A stretch of DNA of 64,000 nucleotides from Tetmemena sp. SeJ-2015 (lineage: Eukaryota; Ciliophora; Spirotrichea; Sporadotrichida; Oxytrichidae): positions 62,001-126,000 of the forward strand of contig JAJKFJ010021035.1 in assembly GCA_027382625.1 (NCBI GenBank). The letters run 5' to 3'. Shown in pieces: positions 22,077 to 32,479 of the stretch (position 1 is its first letter; each line of letters begins with the position of its first letter). The position numbers and the translations under genes were made by a program. The notes beneath the pieces were generated by a model. That model ran no database searches. It was not told the origin of the DNA and saw only the letters and a program-made list of their open reading frames with translations.

Positions 22077-23085
22077 TCACACTTAATTTAAGATTCTATT
22101 ATATTTACTATTAATTGAAGGAATTTTTATTTTAGTTGAATCTTTCCGAAGCCTTCGATGAAGTATTTAGCTCCATATTTTTCTCTATTCTTACTCTGTT
22201 TCATGCTTCTTCTTTTTATTCTTTTATTGATCGTTTGAGATAATCCTTTGCAACTCCTCATTAGAGGCCTCATATAGATTTCTCTGTCTTCCAAGCATGA
22301 AAGCGAATAAGAAAAGCATATTTATTTTCTGGCAAGCTGCTTTTAAATGACTGGATCCTGAGTAGTCTCCATTACTTGTTATTTTCATTCATCTTTTGTG
22401 CTACTCTTAGAGCTTGAGGGTACTTTTGTGCGCGAGGTAGATAGAGTAAGCGGTTTTTAATGTATTCATCATCTCTTCGGGGTCAGCTGTGTAGAAAGCA
22501 CAGCTAAGCAAGTAGAGACACACACTCTCATAGTTGGAGTCTGAGGTGAAGGTAACGAGTCTAGAAAGTGCTTCAACTTCCATGAGTAGATCAACTGCCT
22601 CTGACTCTTCGTGATTTTTCATGAAATAGGAAATGATAGTATCTACCAGATCTAATAGAACCTGAGTGTCTGTATGCTTCTCAACTCTGTCATTGTATTC
22701 ATGCAAAATTTCTCATGCTAAGGCGCGGAGGTATTCGTGACCCTAATCAATCAAGTTGCTATTCTAATCTTACATATGCTCTCGATAGAACCTCAATTAT
22801 ATTTTAAAAGGCATATTAAACCATCATCAGCTGTAACCATGACGACACAAGCACTAGATCTGATAGCTTGCTCTACAAGAAAGATAAGCAAATGAAAATA
22901 GAAGTTGCGTTGAAAGTTAAGTAGAATAGCTTTGACTTTACCTTGAATTATGAATTTGGTTAACTGGCGTGGGCTTCTTTGATTTTGGCGTAGAAAGGAG
23001 TGAGGAACTTGAGGGGCTTAAGGACTGAGGTCATAGAAGCTGCAGAGCCTAAAATCTTAATCTTAAGTTGCTGGAGAGCGTGCTT
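22077..23085 (-). CDS. RPN1: 26S proteasome subunit RPN1, N-terminal part only
   Basis: Family features in order on the minus strand are MTSVLKPLKFLTPFY (~23000), GHEYLRALA (~22725), SEAVDLLMEVEALSRLV, SNYESVCLYLLSC, and DPVIQKQLAFMLGRQ followed by EELQRIISND (~22240-22350). These correspond to roughly residues 80-310 of a ~900-residue RPN1, the non-ATPase base subunit that docks ubiquitin-like receptors on the 26S proteasome. After IISND the sequence turns into a lysine-rich tail unlike RPN1 and ends at TGA, and the toroid repeats are not found in the window. An IES lies at 22303-22333, and a TGA (22793-22795) interrupts the frame before GHEYLRALA. It could be a pseudogene fragment or a partial, scrambled germline locus whose other segments lie elsewhere. 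Confidence 0.8.
22303..22333 (-). other. Candidate IES, pointer GC
   Basis: GC at 22303-22304 and 22332-22333 bounds a 29-bp AT-rich unit. Excision fuses DPVIQKQLA to FMLGRQRNLYEA exactly as in the RPN1 consensus KQLAFMLGRQ; retention breaks the frame. The pointer is only 2 bp, so the boundary call rests on the protein alignment. Confidence 0.7.
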
Positions 23086-23140
23086 CCCTAAATAGAACTA
23101 TATAGTAGTAGAAGTAATTAAATTAGAAAGATGATATTCT

Positions 23141-24115
23141 ATGATTGAGTTGCTTGATATTTGTGTGTTGGGTCTTTCTTATCATCCTTAGGAGCTGAAC
23201 TCTGAGGAGTGGACTATTGCTTCGGACATTTTTAATGCTTAAGGTATAAATGTTTGGTTTTTTAAAGCTGATCTTGTTGTTTACAATTATGATTTCAAAT
23301 TATTTTCCTAATTAAGCCTCTCTCACTCATTTTATCTTTATATCATTAGAGAAGCTAGGGACTATTCAGTAGCTATAGATTCATTATAACAATATACTAC
23401 TGCAGAAGGCAAACGAATTCCTAAAGAAAATCAAAATTGGATATGCATTGACCTAGATGGAGAACCTATCATTCATAACAAACTAATGTGAGTAATTTAA
23501 GGAAATGTAGAGATGTATAAACAAGAGAGGGAAGAGATATCGTAAAGTTCATGATGAATGAGAATCAAGAAGATCTTGCGAGCTCAGATAACTACGCCAA
23601 AAAGCAAAACTCCAAGAAGCCAAAAAATAGAAGCATCAATGATAATTCAAGAATGGACTTAAACGTTATAAGCAGTTATTATAACTTTATTTAAGGGCGA
23701 TCCTAATTTTCTGAGGGTTCACAAGTAGCACACTCGTACCTATGAGCCCTCAATTAGAAACGCAGCAGAGCAAGACTAAGATGAGGAGGACCTGGATGAC
23801 ATAGATGATAAGTAAATCGACTAGCATCTGCCAACTAACTCCTCTGTCCAAAGCAGTGTGGAATTGGTGATTGACAAGGAAGAGCAGAGAGAAATAGAAG
23901 AGAATTAATTACCCTCCATCTTGCCACCCAGAAGGCAGCATCAGCTCCATTTAGAACAAGAGAAATTGAGAAAGAAGTTCCTGATGTGAGGGAATCAGAA
24001 GTATGGTCCCCTGATAATAGAGCAAGAAGAAAGTTTATCACCATCATGATCACTATCATCACCACTAACGCAATTAAAAGGCAAGATGATTCAAAACTGA
24101 ACTGCCTCATTTTCT
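23141..24115 (+). CDS. Unknown protein, at least three exons
   Basis: The ATG at 23141 begins MIELLDICVLGLSYHPQ (TAG as Gln). A GT..AG intron (about 23244-23349) leads to EKLGTIQQLQIHYNNILLQ, a helix-rich segment. A block from ~23550 codes an acidic/lysine-rich region (NQEDLASSDNYAKKQNS), followed by a probable intron (23669-23695) and PNFLRVHKQHTRTYEPS, then EEDLDDIDDKQ. The frame ends at TGA 24113-24115 after a one-base frame change near 23976. No family is recognised. It is divergent from the RPN1 fragment, and 23086-23140 probably holds the promoter. Confidence 0.5.
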
Positions 24116-24309
24116 GAGAAGAGGCTTCAAAAATTAACTCTCAAAATTTAATTGCTGTCATATGTGTGACTATTAGTTCAGGAAACCCATCATGAACTTT
24201 GTAAATAGAGAAAACAAGTCTACTATAAGTGCTATAATTAATATCAGTAGGGACACGAGAATTAATTTTTCTAATAATTGTTAAGTCCAATCTTCATTTC
24301 AGTTAGGAT

Positions 24310-27300
24310 GAATTAGCAGGAGAAAATATAATAAATTTCTTAAGAAAGGAAAATGCTGCAAAAGTATGTCAAAGTCGCCAATAATAGCTCATTGAATGCT
24401 TCTTCTTTATAATAAGAATTTTTATAGGCAAAAGACAAAGACCCAAAAAACAAATGGGCAAGGAGGTGATGAAACCCAAATATACGGCAAAGTTACTTAA
24501 AATACTCAAGCAACATTAGTTAATATGATTTATTATAAACATAGGGAGCTTATCACGGTAGAGCTGACTCCAACACTGGCCTTCTCAAGAATCCAGTCGA
24601 TTAATGAATCTTCTATGAAATTTTACAAAACTTTAAGATAGAGATGCTTGGCTAGATAGTGAACTTCTTACTTAAGAAGTTATCTCATTTTAATAAGTTT
24701 GAATTGTATTTAATAAGTAGAAGGTAACTAGCAAAACTTTTAAAAAGGAAACTTAGGAGGTTCTTTCCTAGGCGGTCCAGGGGCAGACATGAATACCTCA
24801 TAACTACAGATAAAAAACCAATAGCCTTCAGGGGCAGTTAGTGGAACTGGTGGCGGAGGCGTTAGGTCTATGAGGCCTCCCTCTGCATAGAATTTATTTT
24901 CTTCATTTTCTTCTACAATTTTTAACGTTATAGAAGTAGAACTCTCTTCGAAATAATAAAGTGGTGCCGATGAATAATCTAATGACTAACATGAAGAGCG
25001 GGAACATAGAAATGGACTTGGAGTTAGAAATGGACAACATCATCAATGAGGTTGAGCATCAAAAAACTTACCAGCCTTAAAACATGGGATCGGGAACTTT
25101 GGTGGTTCCCAAAGGTTTTGGCTCAGGCACCAATACCAACTCCAACTCAAGTCCCTTAGGAGGAATGAAGAACACGCTGCGTCCTCCAAATCAGCAGCAG
25201 TTCAATCAGGTGGCTTAGTATTAAATGGGTATGATGAATTACAACGGGCCTAATATTAGGGGGAGTCCGATGAATCAGTTCTCTGGAATGCAAACACTCA
25301 ATCCTGGCACTGGCATCATGACTATGAACAACCCTTCTAACATGGACTATAAATTCTTAATTAGATTTAGCTAATGACATAACGAATCCCATGCTTGAAA
25401 ACATCGAATAATCTTTTGCGCAGTCTCGTTCCAACATAGCTTCTATGATCTAGCAGTATGGACAAGATGCAGATCCGTTGCCTGACGTAGAGGATATTTT
25501 AGAGGAAGAAGACAACATCAAGGAAGCTTCTTAGTTCAGGTCAAGAGATATCATCATGAGGCAAAGAAGTATCATTTAGAAAACAATATCGTTTTAATAA
25601 AAGTGGTCACCAACAGAGTAAGTACAGAACTTTGACCACGATGATCCGTGATCCAGATGCAGACCTACTGGAAAATGAAACTGAAGCCCAAATCATAAAA
25701 TCAGGCTATTTGAATCATGTGTATATTTAAAATATGATCATAAAGATTAAGCGCTTCTGTAGGAGAATGTGCAAGTGCTGCGAGAAGAAGCAGCAGCTGG
25801 ATGATTCATTTAACTACACGACAGGAGAGAGTGATGTCGACTGCCAAGAAATATTCACAAATTTCACTGTTTAGTGTTTGAAGGAGAAATGTTTCTGGCC
25901 ATGGATTTTGAAGAGCAACAAAATAGAGTTCTGGAGTTGTGGCAAAGAACTCTCGCTAAAGCTAGAGGCGCTGTGAAAGTAATTGAAATATTTGGAGATC
26001 TCAACCGCAGGATTTACTTGTACGGATATGCAAATTATTCGATATTTCTTTGGAATGTTTAAATAAGGATCTGATAAGAAGCATGATTACTTGTACGAGC
26101 AAGATAAATTGAAGCCTTTGCCTTTTATTTTGCTGCCACAGTCGAGAGTTAAAAACTTTTGGAATTTCGTAATGATGCTGCTCGTTATCTATACTGGCAC
26201 TTATATACCTTACAAATAAATAAATGAGCTTGAGTTATTAGAATAATTTTATATTACAAGACTGCGTTTGTGGAGGAGACTCCTACTCTCTAAGCAAACA
26301 TAGAACTGGGAATAGATATGCTCTTTATCATAGATTTGATAGTGAACTTCATAAGTGCCTATGAAGACAGTGAGAAGAATATAGAGTTCAGATTCAGCAA
26401 GATCGCATTTAAGTAAACTAGCTACTATTTAAGAAATTTATCTGGATTTATATAATGAGAATGTGAAGAATCATTCACAGTTTACATAACGGGTTGGTTT
26501 ATTATGGATGCGGTATCCTGCATACCCTTCTAGTTCCTAGATTTCGGTTCAAGTTCAGATTATCAATACTCCTATTCCATTCATTAAGATTATAATGAAT
26601 TAGATAACGGAGATTTTTAGGTGGATTATGTGGATCCCTCCCTAACAGACGGCTCTACAAATAGTACCTTAAGATTCTTAGATAATTAGTTTCCCTTTGG
26701 GGGTGCAACTATGAGACTACTTCAGTCAACTACCACTATGTAATTTATGATCAAATTCGTAAATGATTTTATCTGAACATCGATCTATACATATGAATAG
26801 CATATTTTATATCCCACTAAGAATACGAAATCTAACGACTCACTTAAATACTCGAAGCTATTGAAGTTGACTAGACTCCCCCGTCTCTATAAACTACTAA
26901 GAATCTTGCGCCTGTTCAAGATGATGCGTCTACTGAAGTACAATAGAAACATCAAGAGACTTTTTGACCAACTGAAGCTGAACCCAGGCTATATGAAAAT
27001 GATCACAGTATCAGTTACTGTGATGTTCCTCGTCCATTTGGTTTCTTGTTTCTACTTTATGGTGGCGTCTTTCACTGACTTTGACCCCGACAGCTGGGTA
27101 GTAAGGAAAGGCCTGATTGATAGCCCAAACTTTACACAGTATATAACCGCTATGTATTGGGCTTTCTAAACTCTAACGACTGTCGGATATGGGGATGTGT
27201 AGGGTGCAACTACCCTAGAGAGAGTTTACTGTCTAGTCTGGATGATCTTTGGAGTAGCCTTCTACTCCTTCACAATTGGTAATCTGCAATCTATAATATC

Positions 27301-29309
27301 AACTATTGATGTGAAAGCCAGTGAGCTGAGTGCTAAGCTCAACACTCTCACTGGCTTCGCAAAAAGAACCAAACTGCCAGACAACATCGTGCTTAAGATC
27401 AAACGCTTCCTCGAAAATAATAATGCCACCATTTTTTCTTACTCTTTCATTTTTTAACAGATAGCTTTGAGGTGGGGCTTCAAGAAAAAAAAAAGGATTT
27501 CTTTTAACGAGTTGCCTAGCACTTTGAGGCTGAGGTGGTGAAGTAAACTTATGCCGACATCATAGAAAAAGTGAAATTCTTCAATAAGAAGGATTCCGAC
27601 TTCCTTGGGGCTCTTAAACCCATGAAAGTTCTAAAGGAATCTTTTTTCAAATCACCCCAAATGTTTTTTATCTAGAAAAGGGAAAATAATTTGTATATTC
27701 CAAGGGGGGGGGCAAGTTCCTATTAACGTCCCCTTCAATATTCTCTTTGAATTCTTAAAGTAGTTCTTATTGATATGTATGTGGAAGGGTCTTACTTTGG
27801 AGACTTAGAAATCCTCATTAAGCGATACAGAAAACTAGGTCGAGACGGCACTGCAATTGTAGACTCTGAGTGCCATCTGCTAGTGATCGGTTCTAAAGAG
27901 TTGAAAGCTATCCTGAAGTACTTCAAGGAAATTGAAGAGCAGATGATTCACACCGCCAAGAAACGAAGAACTCATCACAAGAAGCAGATCTAGGAAGCTA
28001 AGAAGCGCTACAAAGAGAAGAAGGTCAAGGCACTTAAAAATGCTCAGATCTTCACCAACAAGAATGCTCTCAACCAGTTCAGCAATTGGAAGAAGAAGAG
28101 CAAGAAGGCAGATAACTTCATCAAACGTGCTAAAGCCAGCCGCAAGAAGCTGGAAATGATTGCCTCTCACAAGAATGGTATGGTGTAGAGCGAAGACGAG
28201 GAGGACGAGCAGAAGTCTCCAGTAGCTGGATCTCAATCATAGTTGGATGGAGCAGCCTCAGTGGGAAAATTGTCCAAGAAGAAGAGTGCCTTACAAGCTG
28301 GATAGGGAGAGGACTAGAAAGCATTAAAAAAGAAGGACTCAGTGAGTGACTACGATGATGACGATGAGGAAGAAGACGACGATGAGGATGATTCTGATGC
28401 AGAGCAGTAGAAAAGTAAAGCCGCAAATAAGCAACAACAGTAGCAAGAGGAGAAGCCGAATAACGCCTCCATGAACTAGAGTCAACTGATAAGTTAAAAT
28501 CCAACTATGAACATCAACGTTTCAAGCATGAATGCAGATGATAATCTGAGACTGAAGATGGACCCAGTTGTAGTAAATTGGTCTCTAAGTAATAAGAAGA
28601 GGTGAGGGACTCTTATGAAGCAAACAAGAACTTGCTTAAACTTAAGACAAACAAGTATACTCCTTAGGACCCAGTCACTATGCTTGATCTCATTCAGATC
28701 ACATCAGCAACTGCAAGTCCAAACATAGAGAAACTCAAGCAAACTTAAAACGCTAACAAAGAATAAAGACAGTAGGAAGAAGAAAGAGCTTCTCTTAAAC
28801 AGCAGCCCTAGTCAAAGCCTCCGAAACCCTAAGTAAATACTAATTAGAATAATGAAGCAGAGTCTAAGAACAAAGATAGAAAGTCTAACAAAGAACCAGC
28901 TAGGAAAAGTAGCAAGGAAAAGAAAAAGAAGGGCAAAAAGATTAATTTTAAACTTAATTTTCGTGAATGTTAAAAGAGAAGATCCTCTCAAGAGAAGTAT
29001 CCTAAGGACGGATTCAAGCACCTCAAGAGGGAATAAGAGAAGATGGAGCGACAAGCTAAAGAAGGAGACGAAGGTCATGAGCAACCTCAGTCTACATACG
29101 ATCATGAGAAATAGATGCGACTCTTTAACGACACTATGAGTGCTCTAGCTCTAAACGCCTATGAGATTCAAGAAGTAAATGATAAGATAAGTTAGTAGCT
29201 GTAGTTCAGAAACAGTAAGTTAGATCGCATGGAAACTACAAGCAGAAGCATTGAGAGTTCACTCACTAACATGGAACAAATGATTTCTAAAATCATGGAG
29301 AGTATTTGA
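24310..29309 (+). CDS. Cyclic-nucleotide-gated/HCN-type K+ channel
   Basis: The N-terminus is long and N/G/Q/M-rich. S1 is LLVIYTGTYIPYK (~26180-26215), S2 IDMLFIIDLIVNFISAY, S3 GWFIMDAVSCIPF, the S4 sensor RLPRLYKLLRILRLF (26870-26915), and S5 and the pore with AFQTLTTVGYGDV (27164-27200; TAA and TAG as Gln), which predicts K+ selectivity. S6, a C-linker (EVVKQTYADIIEKVKFF) and a cNMP-binding domain with YVEGSYFGDLEIL (27776-27815) follow. The C-terminal half is lysine-rich, acidic and Q-rich, and the end is TGA 29307-29309. Four candidate IESs and an intron at 26759-26800 interrupt it. One-base slips occur near 27530, around a G9 tract at 27704-27712, and near 28580. Such channels set membrane potential and ciliary behaviour in ciliates. 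The start is uncertain. Confidence 0.85.
25345..25365 (+). other. Candidate IES, pointer GA
   Basis: GA at 25345-25346 and 25364-25365 encloses a 19-bp unit (TATAAATTCTTAATTA core). Removal joins NPSNMD to LANDITNPMLENIEQ in the channel N-terminus; retention shifts the frame. The repeat is very short and the local protein is not conserved, so support is from frame only. Confidence 0.5.
26210..26259 (+). other. Candidate IES, pointer TTACAA
   Basis: TTACAA at 26210-26215 and 26254-26259 flanks 38 bp of very AT-rich DNA. Excising the 44-bp unit joins S1 (YTGTYIPY) to KTAFVEETPTLQ in frame, matching the S1-S2 loop of ciliate CNG channels (IPYK.AF). The insert has no GT..AG ends and shifts the frame if kept. 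Confidence 0.85.
26423..26485 (+). other. Candidate IES, pointer TAC
   Basis: TAC at 26423-26425 and 26483-26485 bounds a 60-bp unit that contains an in-frame TGA. Removal joins FKQTSY to ITGWFIMDAVSCIPF, the normal start of S3 in this family. Confidence 0.65.
27738..27776 (+). other. Candidate IES, pointer ATAT
   Basis: ATAT at 27738-27741 and 27773-27776 bounds a 35-bp unit. Excision joins VPFN to MYVEGSYFGDLEI, restoring the highly conserved cNMP-binding-domain entry (PFN.YVEGSYFGD). Kept, it breaks the frame. The ends are not GT..AG. Confidence 0.8.
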
Positions 29310-29401
29310 AGACTTGCCTCGTGGAAGCATTTGATTAATTTACATTGAAATAATGATTTCTTAAGTTTTAATTCAAGCAATTAATTTAAGTATTCTCGTT
29401 A

Positions 29402-30715
29402 TCAAAAGATCTCCGCAACCATGCATCTTGCTGAGCCTCCACCGATGGTCTCAATCATAGTCAAATCACTGGAAATGATCTTGTAGTGCTTCTCGATTTC
29501 CTGGAGGTTGTGGGGCCTGAGTCCTTTCCTTGCTCTCTCTGACATAATGGCGCATAGGTCGCCTTACTTGTTCCTGACCATCATCATATTACCACACATG
29601 TCATTCATTTCATTGTAGTTAATATCAATAAGCTTTCTGCCTTTTCCACTGCTGTTTAACTCTGACTTTGTTATCTCATCTACTACTCTGTCAATAATAT
29701 TTAATGGAAACTTAAAAGTCTCTTTCCTTTTGATCTCTTATAGACTCTGTGCAAAGGACGACATGCTGGTCAAATATCGCTTAGACAACATTAGTGTGAT
29801 AAATTGGGTTGTCATTCTTATCTACTGACCTCCATGTCACAGCTCTGTATTCACTGCCTCTAAAATAGCATAATAAGATATCTTATTTTATAAGAAGGAA
29901 TAAAAGTTTTAGATTTTCTAAAGTATTTAGAAATCTTTAGATGAAAGATTTATTTACTTAGGGACGTAGCAGTTGTATCTTTTCACGAAGGATTCCAAAA
30001 GAGCTGCATCAGCACGCACTGAAATATTCACGTAGATCTTTTTGTTTAAGTTGTCGAAGAGAAGGGATCCTGTTCCTTCCAATGCTTGAGCTTCCTCATT
30101 GCGATTTAGGTCTAGCATATTTTAATATCATTAGAGTAATGGAATATATTTTTGTAGTTCTTTCCTACTTAAGAGATGAGAGTGGGATTCTTTTCTCTCT
30201 CTCTGGTTGGGGCCTTCATAGGATACAAAATGAAAAGTCCATCTATACATATTAAGTTTAGGTTTAGAAGATTATTGCAAGCAAAACTTGTGATCTCAAT
30301 ATCAAAAGAAAATGCCCTCCAATATTTTAAACATGAGCAAATGAATTTGAGGGAGAATGCAGATCTGAATAATTACCTGGGGTGTCCTCGTTGCGATGGG
30401 TAGAGAACCAGTTGTTAGGAAAGACAGAGTCAGGCAGATCTGGAGTCTGTTGCTGATAAGACAGTCTTACTTAAATTAAAGTTCATTTTAAATAAGTAAC
30501 AACATCAACTCCATTTTACTGAATTGTGTCTCTGAATCTTCTGAACTCGTCTATAGCTTTCTCCGTAGACTGTTTTTGCTCTAGAGTAACTCTGTTCATG
30601 AATTTATTGTCTTAGAATGTTTCCTCATTTAGGAAAAAGTTAGTTGGCTCCACCATTAGTACTTTGTTCGCAAAAGTGGTTTGCTTTGCTGTTGCGAAAG
30701 TTCGAAGTGCAAATG
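29402..30715 (-). CDS. CtlX-like amidinotransferase-fold hydrolase
   Basis: The motif order matches the CtlX (citrulline utilisation hydrolase) branch of the amidinotransferase/arginine-deiminase superfamily: VLMVEPTNFFLNEETFQDN (30580-30670), PDSVFPNNWFSTHRNEDTPG (~30375-30440), EGTGSLLFDN (~30060), RADAALLESF, then NPIYHTNVV with the catalytic His, INYNEMNDMCGNMMM, and GGGSARCMVAEIF with the catalytic Cys just before TGA 29402-29404. AT-rich gaps around 29870-29950 and 30125-30385 are introns or eliminated DNA. The enzymes hydrolyse guanidino or ureido groups of arginine or citrulline derivatives; the exact substrate is unknown. The family is best known from bacteria. The 5' end is uncertain; the ATG within VLMVEP is one option. 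Confidence 0.75.
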
Positions 30716-31155
30716 AAGAATTCAAAACGCATCTATGAAATAATTTTGTAAATACTCTAAGTCAAAACTTTGTAAAAAGAAAGGAGTCCTGCTTAAAGAA
30801 GAGAAATAAATTACCTCCTTTGTGAGAAAAGAACTGATTGAGCTGTCTTAAGGTGCATATTAGAAAGTCAAAGTAAGGATAATTAATAATTATGATGATC
30901 TTAATTTAGACATATTTCATAGCTTAATAAAAATCTTAGAGTACTATCTATTACTCAGTGAGGTGATCCTTAAATTTTGATGTTCCTTAAATAATAAAGC
31001 AATAATAAAAAAAATAGGCAGAGATGATATGTGATAGATAGTTGAAAATTGCATTAGTTGCAGTATAAGTAGGCGATGCGATTAATAAGAGCGAAGTATA
31101 TAGATATTTAAGCTTCAATGCTTTTAGCTTTTCAGATTTTGCAGCTACTCTAATC

Positions 31156-32340
31156 TCAAATTCTTTATCCGCCTCTTGCAGGAGATGGCTGTGCCAGCAT
31201 TTCGATACCAGATATCCAACGCTGTCTCTTGCCCTCAACCCACTCGCCTTATCTCTTTGTACCGTCTTTCGCACTAGCCCATATTCCGATACCATGCTGC
31301 TTCCCTCTCTTCCAACTTCCAATGTACTTATTTCCATTCGGCCATTCGAAAGTTCCCTCTCCATCCTTCTTGCCATTCTTGAAATCTCCTTCATACTTTC
31401 TGCCATCGCTCCAGATTTCTTGTCCTCTACCTTCCATGTTACTCATTCTGAATTCACCTGTGTAGAACTTATCGAGGTCAGCAAAGTAGTACTTTCCAAA
31501 ACCTTAAAATTGGCCATCAACGAAATCTCCATCATAATAGCTTCCATCCTCCCATTCAAACTTTCCTTTACCGTGCTTCTTTCCCTTGAAGAACTACCCA
31601 GTGTACTTTGCTGCTCCGTTGTCCCAAGTTTCAGTACCTTGCCCATGCTGCATGTCTTCGACCCAATCACCTTCATATCTAGCTCCATGAGTGTCCACGA
31701 AAACACCAAATCCATAAGCTTTGTCGTCTTTCCAATCTCCCTCATAAATGTCCCCATTGGCATGAGTCATTCTGCCTTTTCAATTGGCTTTATCATGAGA
31801 CCAGACTCCCTCATATTTAGAACCATCAGGCCAGAACTATATGCCAAGGCCATCTCTTTCCCTAGTCTTCTTATTCCATTATCCTTTGTATAGTCTACCG
31901 TCGCCTACATCCTTGAACTCGTCAATATAGACTCTTTCTAAAGAACCGCGCTTGGTTATCTGCTCTATGTCGAAATGACTCAAGGTGAACTGACCCATCG
32001 AGCTCACCATGTTTTAGAATGCTTGATTATTGCCATTACGCTACGCTGAGCCGTGGATATTTTAGCTGGATAGAGTTGAACCATTGTGATTGATGCTTTG
32101 ATCATTATTGCTAGCTCCTATAAACCACAATAAGCTTAAATCTCTCAGGATAAAACAATTGAAGCTTTATATCTCCCCTTGTATAGAGAATTTAAAGCGA
32201 ATTCTTACCGAAGAGAGTCTTGATCTTAGTGTCTCATACTTGCTTGAGTTCTTTCCTCGCTTTGAAAGTTCTCATAGCTGACTAGATCTTGATGATATTA
32301 TCTAAGTCTTGCTTTGTATACTCTTGCTTCGTGCTTGCAC
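31156..32340 (-). CDS. MORN-repeat protein
   Basis: After an IQ-like helix ([19 protein letters not shown]) and a GT..AG intron (about 32125-32207), an S/N/Q-rich linker leads into about nine MORN repeats. Examples are [72 protein letters not shown] and [15 protein letters not shown], ending with [12 protein letters not shown] and a TGA at 31156-31158. MORN repeats bind membranes or act as scaffolds; in ciliates they are common in cortical and basal-body proteins. Two in-frame TGAs occur, one in the IQ region and one at 31780-31782 where a repeat normally has Gly. The 5' end near 32340 is approximate. Confidence 0.85.
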
Positions 32341-32479
32341 AACAATTTCCCATTACCAATTGCTATAATTTATTTATTTTAATCCAGCGCTTTAAATTTA
32401 ATTTTTATTTTCTTCCTCCTCTAACTCAAACTCCATATATATTTTACTTATGGCATTCAGAAAATAAGTTTTAGCAAAT

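Noticed and set aside
27880..28504. Minus-strand ORFs over the channel C-terminus
   Set aside because: They are complements of the lysine/glutamate-rich plus-strand coding sequence, which has Gln codons and a conserved cNMP-binding domain directly upstream.
31229..31893. Plus-strand ORFs up to 199 codons over the MORN gene
   Set aside because: The minus strand encodes regular MORN repeats across the same interval; the plus ORFs are their shadow.
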